NCBI RefSeq assembly: GCF_965118125.1
Contig: NZ_OZ221289.1
Coordinates: 310,001-374,000 of the forward strand
DNA: 64,000 bases
Direction: 5' to 3'
DNA from: Pararobbsia alpina_A
GTDB lineage: Bacteria; Pseudomonadota; Gammaproteobacteria; Burkholderiales; Burkholderiaceae
A program made the translations under genes and the position numbers. Below, in pieces: positions 24,334 through 33,068 of this stretch. Under the pieces are notes generated by a model. It searched no databases, was not told the DNA's origin, and worked only from the letters and a program-made list of their open reading frames with translations. The number at the start of each line of letters is the position of its first letter. Position 1 is the first letter of the stretch.

Positions 24334-25491
24334 ATGAGCATCCTTTCAACACTCGGACTCAGTTCCGATCGAAAAATCCGCTACGCGATCGTCGGACTCG
24401 GCGACATTGCTCAAGAAGCCATGATGCCTGGCGTCAAGCATACCGGGAACTCCGAAATTGCCGCCCTTGTTACGGGAGACCTGGAAAAGGCGCGTGCGCT
24501 CGGCAAGATCTATGACGTCAGCGACATCTACACCTACGAACAGTTCGGTCAATTGCTTGCGTCGAACAAAGTCGATGCGATCTACCTGGCGACTCCCAAC
24601 TGGCGTCACGCAGAATTTGCTATTCCCGCTTTAAAAGCGGGGGTGCACGTTCTGACAGAAAAGCCGCTCGAAATCTCGACGTCTCAGTGCGAAGCCATCA
24701 AGCAGGCAGCACGAGCGTCGAACGCAAAAATCATGGTCGCCTATCGTCTGCACTTCGAGCCCGGCACACTTTCCACGATCGAGCGCATTCGTACAGGTGA
24801 AATCGGCGAGGTGAAGCTCTTCACGTCGACATTCGTTCAACGAGTCGACCCCGAAAATCACCGTGCACAAAACGGCGTAGCTGCTGGCCCGTTATTCGAC
24901 ATGGGACCCTATCCCCTGAATGCGGCCCGATACGTGTTCGGAGCGGAACCCGTCGAAGTCATTTCGGCAGTGGGTACGCGAGACCCCGCCGCAGGTCTTG
25001 GCGACTTTGATCACACCGTGGCCGTTACGTTGCGCTTTCCAGAGGGTCGTTTGGCGCAGTTCGTAGTGTCGTACGCGCTCAACGCCCTAGAGTCTTACTT
25101 CGCGGTCGGTACGCAGGGCAGCATCGGGATGCAGCCCTGCTACACCTACGGCAAGTCGCTCGAGCAGACGGTGACGAGCGGTCAGGATGAAAAAACGCAC
25201 GCCTTCAAGAACACCGACCACTTCGGTGGCGAGCTCAAGTACTTCTCCGATTGCATCCTGAACGATCGCGAGCCCGAACCGGGGATCGAGGAAGGCTACG
25301 CCGACGTACGCGTTCTCGAGGCCATCGCCACGGCCGTCGAGACCGGCGGACGGGTCGGCCTTGAACCTTTCGACCGCGCGCAGCGCATCGACACGTCGGC
25401 CCAGATGGAAAAGCTCCGTGCCGTCAAATCACCCGAGCTGGTCGGCGTCAGCAACCCGGCAGCCGGAATCGACAAAGTCCCGAAAAATTGA
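24334..25491 (+). CDS. Gfo/Idh/MocA family oxidoreductase
   Basis: 385-aa NAD(P)-dependent sugar or inositol oxidoreductase. The N-terminal Rossmann fold has YAIVGLGDIAQEAMMPGVKHT, followed by IYLATPNWRHAEFAIPALKAGVHVLTEKPLE, where EKP carries the conserved lysine. FDMGPYPLNAARYVF is the C-terminal substrate domain with its conserved DxGxYP-like motif. It resembles the glucose-6-phosphate dehydrogenase-like or glucose-fructose oxidoreductase group, without the export signal of the latter. Start at 24334 with GGAGG upstream. First gene of a four-gene operon ending in the GH15 glucanase; it may act on the sugar released there. Confidence 0.9.
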   Translation: MSILSTLGLSSDRKIRYAIVGLGDIAQEAMMPGVKHTGNSEIAALVTGDLEKARALGKIYDVSDIYTYEQFGQLLASNKVDAIYLATPNWRHAEFAIPALKAGVHVLTEKPLEISTSQCEAIKQAARASNAKIMVAYRLHFEPGTLSTIERIRTGEIGEVKLFTSTFVQRVDPENHRAQNGVAAGPLFDMGPYPLNAARYVFGAEPVEVISAVGTRDPAAGLGDFDHTVAVTLRFPEGRLAQFVVSYALNALESYFAVGTQGSIGMQPCYTYGKSLEQTVTSGQDEKTHAFKNTDHFGGELKYFSDCILNDREPEPGIEEGYADVRVLEAIATAVETGGRVGLEPFDRAQRIDTSAQMEKLRAVKSPELVGVSNPAAGIDKVPKN

Positions 25492-25536
25492 GCGAAGCCG
25501 CGTCGCGTTTTTGCTCAACCATGAAAGGAGGAAACC

Positions 25537-26073
25537 ATGCACTGGATCGACCCGCAAAGCCTGCCCGCGACCCGGGGGGTCGTCGCACAGATCTTTGCCA
25601 ACGGCGCGGGAGAGCTCGACGGCCTGATACTTCGCAACGACCAGGTCGTTCACTTTCCTCCGCATTTGTCCGACTGGGTAGCAAAACATGTTCACGTCGG
25701 GGATAAAGTCTCCATTCGCGGCCTGAAGACACGCCAGGCGGGTTCGATCACTGCGGTCTCGATCTCGGGCAAGGATGGCAAGTCCATCGTTGACGAAGGG
25801 CCTCACAACGGCACGCCAGGGCACAAGGTCCTCGCCAGGCCGATCGGCCCCACCGAGACGCAAGGCACGGTTCGTTCACCGATCTATGGTGCGAAAGGCG
25901 AAGTGCACGGCGCACTGCTCGACAACGGCGTCGTGCTTCGGGTGGCACCCCATGCAGCGTCATCCCTTGCGGACTACCTTTCGCAAGGCGCGTCGATCTT
26001 CGCAAGCGGCGCCGGGCTCAAGGGTCGCTATGGATACGTCATCGAAGTCGAAGAACTGGCTCATTGGATTTAG
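25537..26073 (+). CDS. Protein of unknown function with two internal repeats
   Basis: 178-aa cytoplasmic protein not assigned to a family. It contains two copies of one unit: AGELDGLILRNDQVVHFPPHLSDW (about 26-49) with the following HVGDKVSIRG, and KGEVHGALLDNGVVLRVAPHAASSL (about 113-137) followed by LSQGASIFASG. Each unit predicts a beta-rich barrel such as an OB-type fold, joined by a flexible PGHKVLARPIGPTETQ linker. No catalytic motif is visible. The ATG has a strong AAAGGAGG SD. It lies 45 nt after the Gfo/Idh gene and 32 nt before the SDR, so it belongs to that operon. Function unknown. Confidence 0.75.
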   Translation: MHWIDPQSLPATRGVVAQIFANGAGELDGLILRNDQVVHFPPHLSDWVAKHVHVGDKVSIRGLKTRQAGSITAVSISGKDGKSIVDEGPHNGTPGHKVLARPIGPTETQGTVRSPIYGAKGEVHGALLDNGVVLRVAPHAASSLADYLSQGASIFASGAGLKGRYGYVIEVEELAHWI

Positions 26074-26105
26074 GTTCGATCGAGCAAAACCGAGGCGGAG
26101 CAACT

Positions 26106-27104
26106 ATGGCAAAAGTCGTCGTCATCACGGGCGCCGGTGCGGGCGTGGGTCGTGCCACGGCAGAAGCATTTGCCCGCCTCGGCTATGACGTAGCCCTGCT
26201 GTCACGCAACGCAGAGCGCCTGCAGGCCGCCGCCGAAGCAATACGAAAGCGGCATGGCGTACGCGCGTTGGCCATTCCCACCGATGTCGCGCACTCGCGG
26301 GCCGTCGAGGCGGCGGCATCGCAGGTGGAAGCTGCGTTGGGCTCGCCGGATATCTGGGTCAATGCTGCGATGGCAACCGTGTTCGCTCCGGTCAGCTTGC
26401 TCGAGGCGGAGGAAATCGAACGCGCGACCCGGGTCACGTATCTCGGGCAAGTCCATGGAACGATGGCCGCGCTCAAGCACATGCGCCCTCGCAACAGGGG
26501 CGTCATCGTGAACGTGGGCTCTGCTTTGTGCTATCGGTCAGTGCCGCTTCAGTCCGCATACTGCGGCGCAAAGGCTGCAGTGCGCGGATTTACCGACTCC
26601 CTGCGATCGGAATTGATCCACGACGGGGTGCGCGTCCATCTGACGATGGTCCATCTCCCGGCGGTCAATACCCCGCAATTCGACTGGGCCGTCAACAAAA
26701 TGGGGCTCCGTGCAAGACCCGTGGCCCCTATTTTCCAGCCTGAGGTCGCAGCACGTGCCATCGTCTTTGCAGCGACACATCGCCGCCGTCAGGTGTATGT
26801 CGGATGGTCTACCGTCAAAGCCATCCTCGCGGATCACATCGCGCCTTCGCTGATCGATCGATACCTCGCCCGCGCGGGGTATGACGGGCAGCTTACCGAT
26901 GAAACACTTCCGGCTGATGCACCCGGCAATCTGTTCGACTCCGTGCCAGGCGACTATGGGTCGCATGGTCGTTTTAATGCCACGTCACGGTCGACGAACC
27001 AAGCGCTCTTCACGGATCGCCACCGCGCGGTGTGTTGGGCGCTTGCCGCCGTCACGGCAAGCGCAGTGATAGGACGCGCTCTCATCCCCCGGCGACGAGG
27101 TTGA
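26106..27104 (+). CDS. SDR family oxidoreductase with C-terminal membrane tail
   Basis: 332-aa short-chain dehydrogenase. TGAGAGVGRA is the cofactor loop, NAAMATVFAP replaces the usual NNAG, and SALCYRSVPLQSAYCGAKAAV gives Ser and YxxxK. After the catalytic domain (about 240 residues) there is an unusual extension that ends with a hydrophobic helix (VCWALAAVTASAVIGRALI) followed by RRRG, so the enzyme is probably tail-anchored to the inner membrane. The ATG at 26106 follows a GGAG SD; only 5 nt separate its stop from the GH15 start. Substrate unknown; context suggests sugar or lipid metabolism under stress. Confidence 0.87.
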   Translation: MAKVVVITGAGAGVGRATAEAFARLGYDVALLSRNAERLQAAAEAIRKRHGVRALAIPTDVAHSRAVEAAASQVEAALGSPDIWVNAAMATVFAPVSLLEAEEIERATRVTYLGQVHGTMAALKHMRPRNRGVIVNVGSALCYRSVPLQSAYCGAKAAVRGFTDSLRSELIHDGVRVHLTMVHLPAVNTPQFDWAVNKMGLRARPVAPIFQPEVAARAIVFAATHRRRQVYVGWSTVKAILADHIAPSLIDRYLARAGYDGQLTDETLPADAPGNLFDSVPGDYGSHGRFNATSRSTNQALFTDRHRAVCWALAAVTASAVIGRALIPRRRG

Positions 27105-27109
27105 CAGCG

Positions 27110-28888
27110 ATGAACCCGCCGATCGAAGACTACGCCTTGCTCGGCGATGGCAGGACCGCCGCACTGGTGAGTCGCGACGGTTCGGTGGACTGGTTATGCT
27201 TGCCGCGTTTCGACGGCGATGCCTGCTTTGCGTCATTGCTTGGTGGGCCGGAAAACGGCTGCTGGACGCTCGCGCCCTGCTCGGACGTGGTCGAGCGCCG
27301 GCGCCGCTACCGCGAGGATACGCTGATCGTCGAAACCGACCTCAGCGGCGCGGATGGCTGCGTACGCTTGATTGACTTTATGCCCATCGGAGTGGGGCCG
27401 AGCTCACTGGTGCGCATCGTAAAAGGCCTGCGTGGCGTGGTGCAAATGCGCTCGAGTCTGAGATTGCGTTTCGACTACGGGGCGCTGGCGCCGCTTTCGA
27501 CCAAGGTTGGCGACACCGTCCAGGCGTGCCTCGGACCCCATCTAATCGTGCTGCGTGCCGACACGCGTCTCGAACTCCATGACGACCTTGTCGACGCAAC
27601 ATTCGAAGTCGTTGAAGGCATGAGCGTGAGCTTCGTCATGCGCTACGCCGATGCGCAATCGCGGGCACCTGACGTGCTCGATCCGCAAAGCGCCCTGACA
27701 TCGACCGAGCGCTATTGGCAGCAATGGATCGCAAGATTCGACAACGACAGGACCGCGTGGCCTACCGTCGTGCGGCGTTCGCTGCTGACGATCCGGGCGC
27801 TGACCTATCATCCGTCGGGCGCCATCGTGGCGGCACCGACCACGTCCCTGCCCGAAGTACCTGCCGGCAAACTGAACTGGGACTATCGCTATTGCTGGTT
27901 ACGTGATGCGAGCTTCGCGGTCGTCGCGCTGCTCAATGCGGGATTCCACGACGAGGCGACCGCGTGGCGCGACTGGTTGCTGCGCACCCTGGGCGCGGCA
28001 CCCGAGCACATTCGAGTCATGTACCGACCGGATGGGAGCCGCCATTTGCCCGAGTGGACGCCCGATTGGCTCCCGGGTCATCGCTACGCAAAGCCTGTGC
28101 GAGTGGGCAATGCAGCAGCCGATCAGAAACAGATCGATGTGTTGGGTGAGGTCGTTGATTGCCTTCACGTCTTGCGACGCGCAGGGCTGCCCTCCACGCC
28201 CGACGGCGAGCACATTGAACGGCACATCGTTGAGCATCTGGAGCGCGTTTGGAACACGCCGAGCTCGGGCATCTGGGAGTCACGCACCGAACCATGCCAC
28301 TACACCTATTCCAGGGTGATGGTTTGGGTGGCCCTTGATCGCTTCGTACGCCGGGGTATCGACGACGACGAAAATCGAAAACCAACGATCGAGCGCCTGA
28401 CTACGCTACGCGACATCATTCACGCCGAAGTCTGTCGCGAAGCGTGGAACGAACGCGTTGGCAGTTTTACGCAGAGCTATGAAAGCGATACGCTTGATGC
28501 AAGCGTCCTATTGATGCCCTTGGTCGGATTTCTGCCAGCCGATGATCCGCGTATGGCCTCGACCATCGAGACGATCCGTCGCGAACTTTCCGATCATGAG
28601 TTGATCCGTCGTCGCAAAAAGCCCGAAACCGGTCCCGACGAGGGCGCCTTTCTCGCCTGCTCATGCTGGATGGCGGATTGTTTGATGATGCAAGGACGTC
28701 AGGCACTCGCGCGGGAGCAGTTTGAACACGTGTTGAGCGTGGCAAACGACGTCGGGCTATTCGCGGAAGAGTACAACACGCAACGTAAAGAGCTCGCCGG
28801 GAATTTTCCTCAAGTCCTGACCCATCTGGCCATCATCAATACAGCTTTAGGACTATGCGGGCCGGTGCTCCAGCGAGGCGGGGGATAG
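27110..28888 (+). CDS. Glycoside hydrolase family 15 protein
   Basis: 592-aa glucoamylase/trehalase-like enzyme. The N-terminal beta domain starts with IEDYALLGDGRTAALVSRDGSVDWLCLPRFD, the hallmark of bacterial GH15. The (alpha/alpha)6 barrel has NWDYRYCWLRDASF with the catalytic-acid region and, near the end, FAEEYNTQRKELAGNFPQVLTHLAI with the base glutamate. It should hydrolyse alpha-linked glucose from trehalose, maltodextrin or glycogen in the cytoplasm (no signal peptide). It closes the operon starting at 24334. Its last codons overlap a decayed NmrA-like gene on the other strand, marking the edge of the intact half of the window. Confidence 0.92.
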   Translation: MNPPIEDYALLGDGRTAALVSRDGSVDWLCLPRFDGDACFASLLGGPENGCWTLAPCSDVVERRRRYREDTLIVETDLSGADGCVRLIDFMPIGVGPSSLVRIVKGLRGVVQMRSSLRLRFDYGALAPLSTKVGDTVQACLGPHLIVLRADTRLELHDDLVDATFEVVEGMSVSFVMRYADAQSRAPDVLDPQSALTSTERYWQQWIARFDNDRTAWPTVVRRSLLTIRALTYHPSGAIVAAPTTSLPEVPAGKLNWDYRYCWLRDASFAVVALLNAGFHDEATAWRDWLLRTLGAAPEHIRVMYRPDGSRHLPEWTPDWLPGHRYAKPVRVGNAAADQKQIDVLGEVVDCLHVLRRAGLPSTPDGEHIERHIVEHLERVWNTPSSGIWESRTEPCHYTYSRVMVWVALDRFVRRGIDDDENRKPTIERLTTLRDIIHAEVCREAWNERVGSFTQSYESDTLDASVLLMPLVGFLPADDPRMASTIETIRRELSDHELIRRRKKPETGPDEGAFLACSCWMADCLMMQGRQALAREQFEHVLSVANDVGLFAEEYNTQRKELAGNFPQVLTHLAIINTALGLCGPVLQRGGG

Positions 28889-29455
28889 TCCGCATCCCCC
28901 GTGGGTCAGGATTGAGTGCGCATCAACAGTCCAAGGCACTCTAAGGTCTGGATCCATCGTCCCGAACATCACGCCCGACTCTTTCATTGAACTGGTCTGG
29001 CGCAGGAAATTCTCCATGAACGACGGCATTGCGAGCGAGCGGAATGCGGCGGCACTCGATGCCAGCAGGTCATCCATCTCTAGCGACGCGGTCACGAGAC
29101 CGGCGCACTTTTCCCATCGGGTCCCGCGCCCGATGCCGGTCACGCTGACGACCCGCTTTTTGCCGAGCCGCCGAATCACGGTGGCCGCTGGACGCGCGAA
29201 TTCTACGTAGGCCTGCACTGGTGTCTTTTTAGTGTCGGGAGGTGCTACCCAGAACAACGCATCGGCATCATGCAGGGCATGCTCAACAACGACGCCGTCA
29301 CCGTGCGAGCCTTGAATGACTTCCACACGATCGAGTACGGATTTCGGAAGCTTGTCGGGATCGCGGGCGATAATGCGAACCGGCTGGCCCGCATCGAGCA
29401 AGAGCCGCGTAAGATCGAAGCCGATCTGGCCGGTAGGGGTGGTGACTACAATCAT
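28853..29455 (-). pseudogene. NmrA/NAD(P)H-binding protein, C-terminally truncated
   Basis: 200 residues of a protein of the NmrA-like atypical SDR family, which is normally about 280-300 aa. The Rossmann start MIVVTTPTGQIGFDLTRLL is intact and FMENFLRQ is present, but homology stops at DPDLRVPWTV (near 28,920), where relatives continue into a substrate domain. From there the frame reads through unrelated DNA into the 3' end of the GH15 gene. A deletion joining these two ends is the simplest reading. Start at 29455; it is divergent from the decayed AraC gene, its likely former regulator. Probably non-functional. Confidence 0.7.
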
Positions 29456-29556
29456 GAAGAACCTCGTCCGAGAGTAATGCCGCAGTATGGGTTCTAGCCA
29501 CCGGACCGATCTATACTCAAGCGTATTTTTTCTTTTCGCTATCGTATGGTCGTGCC

Positions 29557-30242
29557 ATGGACCCACTTTCCGACGTCATCGCACTGCTCAAGCCCAAGAG
29601 CTATATCACCGCCGGCTTTGACGCGGGTGGTACGTGGGCGGTGCGCTTCGCGGGCCACCTTGGTCGCATCAAATGCTATGCCGTCACTCGAGGCGAATGC
29701 TGGCTCGCTCTCGACGGAGTCGTGGGGAGAACGCGTTTGCGTGAAAATGATTGCTTTGTTCTGCCGCGTGGCCACGGCTTTACGCTGGCTAGCGACATCG
29801 ATGCCAAGCCTCTCTCCGCTCGCAGCGTATTTGCCGACGCGCAGTACGGTGGGATTGTCGTGCATCAAGACGGGGGCGACGTCTTCCTCGCGGGAAGCCG
29901 ATTCGACGTGGATACGCATCAAGCGGAATCGCTACTGGGGTGCTTCCAGCTCTCGTCCACATCGAGGAAGCGGTTGCTCAAGCCACGCTCAGCTGGCTGA
30001 TCGAAAGAATGATGAAGGAGGCGCGAGATCAGAAAGCCGGCGCATCCCTGGCAGCGAATCACCTCGCTCAGCTTATGTTGCTTGAGGCGCTTCGCCTTTA
30101 TTTGGCGATGAAAAAGCCGGAGGGCGTTGGATGGTTTTTTGCGCTAGCGGATACCCGACTCACCGCTGCTCTGAAAGGGATGCATGCCGAACCTGGCCGG
30201 CCTTGGACCCTCGAAGCGCTCGCCCGTCTCGCGGGAATGGCC
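29557..30242 (+). pseudogene. AraC-family regulator with cupin domain, frameshifted and truncated
   Basis: Remains of an AraC regulator. The first frame (29557-29940) encodes the cupin sensor (MDPLSDVIALLKPKSYITAGFDAGG... to AESLLG). The second frame continues with VLPALVHIEEAVAQATLSWLIERMM to ALARLAGM, the first helix of the DNA-binding domain. The frames join at the GGGG run 29937-29940; restoring one G gives LLGVLPALVHI, the family sequence. The gene then ends abruptly at about 30,240, where IS1182-type transposase sequence begins, so nearly all of the HTH is lost. It would have controlled the divergent NmrA-like gene. Non-functional in this form. Confidence 0.8.
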
Positions 30243-30533
30243 GGTTAGCCACATGAGTTCGACATTGCGCTGGCATTCGCGCTCGAGCCGTCGACTGGAC
30301 GCAATCCGGTTCAAATACCCGTAGATGTAGATCTTGAGCATCACCGCCGGGTGGTAGGAGGGACGGCCTGTGCTGGCCGGCGACGCGCCTTCGAAGCCCA
30401 GCGACGCCAGATCGAGTTCGTCGACGAAGACGTCCACGACCCTCACTGGGTTGTCCTCTCCTATATAGTCATCAACGCATTCGGGAAGTAGTGCGACCTG
30501 CTTGCGGTCATCGCCTTCAACGAATCGCTTCAT
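30237..30533 (-). mobile_element. IS1182-family transposase fragment (N-terminal part)
   Basis: About 98 codons of the N-terminus of an IS1182-type transposase. From the ATG at 30533: MKRFVEGDDRKQVALLPE, then NPVRVVDVFVDELDL and GRPSYHPAVMLKIYIYGYLN and ERECQRNVELMWLTG, all matching the family. The homology stops at WLTG (30,240), where the AraC remnant begins, so the rest of the element has been lost. The terminal region of the IS should lie between 30,534 and about 30,800, but I cannot identify the inverted repeat. It is evidence of past rearrangement at this locus. Confidence 0.85.
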
Positions 30534-30804
30534 GAGTCACTTGGCCTGAATGCGTTGATTCAGTTTAGGCGACGAAGCACGTTTTCACACAGCCTCGGCC
30601 AAACAGAGCCCGATTCGACGGATCTTTGCCGCAACTCATTACGGTCGATCCTCGAATCTCGGTCCCTTCGTCGCTTCTTAAAGTACTGCGGTCATCCGAC
30701 GGCCGGTCTTGTTGGTCGGGCATCGGCCGCAGTCGTCAGCTCCGCAAAACCTTATCGACCTGGTGTAGGCCGGGTTTCGAGTCATTAAATTTGAGGAAGC
30801 CGCG

Positions 30805-31446
30805 TCAGAGAGAGATTGCGTCCAAAGCTTCGTGTATCGCCGCAGCAATCTCGTCTTCGCTGCGCCCCCCATTAATAGCAATGCTTCCCCCAAAGACAAA
30901 GTGAGGAACCGAACGGACACCGGCATTCGCGGACCTAGCCGCTTCCTCTTCGACGCGACGGTGCTGCTTGGGATCAAGTGCAATGGCACGCGCCTGATCG
31001 CGATCAAAACCGTAGTCGGCTGCGATGTCGACCAGCACATCTGCATCCGAGATGTCCTTCGCTGCGATGAAGTACGCATCGGTGATCGCAACCGCGAGCC
31101 TGTGCTGCGTGCTACGCCCAGCGGCTGCCAGAATCACGGCATGAGCCGCCTGGGTCGGATAGGCCCAGAGCTGGCGACCAAGATCCAGGTCGAAGCCCGA
31201 AGCGCGAGCTTCTCCCTCGGGGCGAGCAAAGGCGACCTTCGGATCGGTGATGCCGTAGCGCGACCGCAGCAGGTCGGGAATGTAAAGGCCGCCTGCCGGC
31301 GCATCAGGCAGCAGCAGGACGGGATGCTGCCGGACATCAACGACCAGGTCAGGAAAACGCTCCGCCAGCACCTTGTCGAGACGGTGATATCCGACGATGC
31401 ACCACGGGCATGTGATTTCAGTATAGAGGTCGATCTGCATCGCCAT
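30805..31446 (-). CDS. DsbA-family thiol oxidoreductase, FrnE-like
   Basis: 213-aa cytoplasmic thioredoxin-fold protein. The active site is CPWC at residues 13-16 and the cis-proline loop is SVPHFVFGG near 183-191, as in FrnE/DsbA-like disulfide oxidoreductases and 2-hydroxychromene-carboxylate isomerase relatives. There is no signal peptide. Likely role: thiol-disulfide handling under oxidative or electrophile stress. The ATG at 31446 or the one at 31440 may be used. It is last in a same-strand run with an SDR, an NAD(P)H-binding protein and an azoreductase, all beside an HxlR regulator. Confidence 0.88.
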   Translation of the reverse strand: MAMQIDLYTEITCPWCIVGYHRLDKVLAERFPDLVVDVRQHPVLLLPDAPAGGLYIPDLLRSRYGITDPKVAFARPEGEARASGFDLDLGRQLWAYPTQAAHAVILAAAGRSTQHRLAVAITDAYFIAAKDISDADVLVDIAADYGFDRDQARAIALDPKQHRRVEEEAARSANAGVRSVPHFVFGGSIAINGGRSEDEIAAAIHEALDAISL

Positions 31447-31469
31447 GTTCTCGTGATCCTATCTTCGCG

Positions 31470-32381
31470 CTATAAATTTGAAGGTAGTTCGGCCTCGATT
31501 CCGGTCAGTTGAACCGATACGTCCCACAGTCGTCTTGCGAGTTCCGGACTCCGCGCGTCCTTAGACGGCGTGCATTCGCCAGAGGGGCCTCGCAATTCGG
31601 AAGTTCTCGTCGGCCCGTAATAGCCGCCTGACTTTATTTGTCCGGTCGCCGCTTGCAACGCACCCCACGCGCCCTGAGCCGGCGTGTTGAAGAACAGGCC
31701 GATGAATGACATTGCGATGCTGCCCCACCAGCTTTCGCGCGCAAGGTTGGTTCCGGCAAGTCCCGGATGACAGGCCACCGCCGTAACAGGTATGCCTGCC
31801 GCTCGCAGTCGCCGATCCAACTCAAAGATAAAAAGTAGATTCGCCAGCTTGCTGGCTGCATAGCGAGGCATCCACTTGTAGCTCTTCTGCGCATCAAGAT
31901 CGTCCCACTCGATCTTCGCGTTCCTGTGCAGACCGCTGCTCGTGACAACGATGCGTGATCCGGGCGTTTCCATGAGCTTGGGTAACGTGAGCGCGGTAAA
32001 CGCGAAGCAGCCAAGATGATTGACGCCGAATGTCAGCTCGAAGCCTTGAGTCGTGTGTTTTAGCTTCGGCCCTTGCACGCCCGCATTATTAATGAGCGCG
32101 TCGATACGCGGCTCATTTTCGGCCAGTTTTGCTGCGTTCCGCACACTCGTCAGGTCTGCGAGGTCAAGCGGCAGGAATGCGAGATTTGCTCCAGGGCTCT
32201 TCAGACGAATCCGGCTCATAGCAGCTTCTGCTTTCGCCCCATCGCGGCACGCGAGAAGCACTCTGCCTCGGCGCGCCGCCAACGCACTTGCTATTTCAAA
32301 ACCTATGCCGGTGTTGGCACCGGTGACGATAAAGGTCTTACCCGATTGATCGGGTACGTCAGCATGGGTGAATCCGCTCAT
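31470..32381 (-). CDS. SDR family oxidoreductase, retinol-dehydrogenase-like
   Basis: 303-aa short-chain dehydrogenase of the WWOX/retinol-dehydrogenase-like group. TGANTGIGFE is the cofactor loop, NNAGVQGP follows, and SSGLHRNAKIEWDDL with YAASKLANLLF gives the catalytic Ser and YxxxK. The HPGLAGTNL motif is typical of this branch. The ATG at 32381 has AAGG 8 nt upstream; the TTG at 32414 would overlap the preceding gene but lacks an SD. The gap to the upstream gene is 29 nt, so it belongs to the azoR operon. Substrate unknown. Confidence 0.88.
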   Translation of the reverse strand: MSGFTHADVPDQSGKTFIVTGANTGIGFEIASALAARRGRVLLACRDGAKAEAAMSRIRLKSPGANLAFLPLDLADLTSVRNAAKLAENEPRIDALINNAGVQGPKLKHTTQGFELTFGVNHLGCFAFTALTLPKLMETPGSRIVVTSSGLHRNAKIEWDDLDAQKSYKWMPRYAASKLANLLFIFELDRRLRAAGIPVTAVACHPGLAGTNLARESWWGSIAMSFIGLFFNTPAQGAWGALQAATGQIKSGGYYGPTRTSELRGPSGECTPSKDARSPELARRLWDVSVQLTGIEAELPSNL

Positions 32382-32410
32382 GGCGTGGACCTTGTCGAGA
32401 CGTTGCTGCG

Positions 32411-33064
32411 TCAATGGTTGGCGATGCCTGGCGCGGCACGCACGAACTTTCTGTCGGTCACCTGGTCAACCAGGAACTTCGCCAGATTGCCTCTGGAGAG
32501 CTTCGTGCTGAGTCTGGTTTTTCCATACCAACCCACATCCACGCCGCCGGCGGCGGGACCATCCTTGAGATTCGGGATGCGTACCAGCGTCCAGTCCAGG
32601 TCGGAATGGGCGACCAGTTCGCCAGTCGCCTTGATGTCGTCATACCCCTTGCGCGCGATCACCTTGAACAACATCGCGAACGCATGGGTGTTGAAGGCAA
32701 AGCCATCCCTGGGATCGCGATAGGCAGCCGTAGAAATCTGGATAAGACGGCGCATGCCCGCGTGCTTCATCGCGGCGATGATGTGGGTCAAACCGTGCAT
32801 GACCGGCATATCGCCCTGCACCTTGAGACTGTTGGGACCAAGCGCGCTAATGACTGCGTCGGCACCCTGGACACACTTCGCAATGGCGCGCTGGTCTTGC
32901 AGATCGCCGACAACGATTTCCACCCTTCCCGCGAACGACGCGAGTTTCCTTGCGTCGCGCGTATAGACCGACAGGTTGTAGCCCTGCTTCAGAGCTTCCT
33001 CGATGACGTGCCTTCCGGTCGGCCCGGTTGCACCGAATAGCGCGATGGTCTTTTTCCCGGCCAT
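32411..33064 (-). CDS. NAD(P)H-binding atypical SDR (BLVRB/NmrA-like)
   Basis: 217-aa Rossmann protein. The start MAGKKTIALFGATGPTGRHVIEEAL carries the GxxGxxG nucleotide motif; ADAVISALGPNSLK and IQISTAAYRD are typical of flavin-reductase/biliverdin-reductase-B-like proteins, and DWTLVRIPNLKDGP closes the domain. Such proteins reduce flavins or quinones or act as NADPH sensors. It starts 4 nt after the azoR stop, so the two are co-translated, in line with a shared role in quinone or flavin redox stress. No transmembrane part. Confidence 0.85.
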   Translation of the reverse strand: MAGKKTIALFGATGPTGRHVIEEALKQGYNLSVYTRDARKLASFAGRVEIVVGDLQDQRAIAKCVQGADAVISALGPNSLKVQGDMPVMHGLTHIIAAMKHAGMRRLIQISTAAYRDPRDGFAFNTHAFAMLFKVIARKGYDDIKATGELVAHSDLDWTLVRIPNLKDGPAAGGVDVGWYGKTRLSTKLSRGNLAKFLVDQVTDRKFVRAAPGIANH

Positions 33065-33068
33065 TGGG

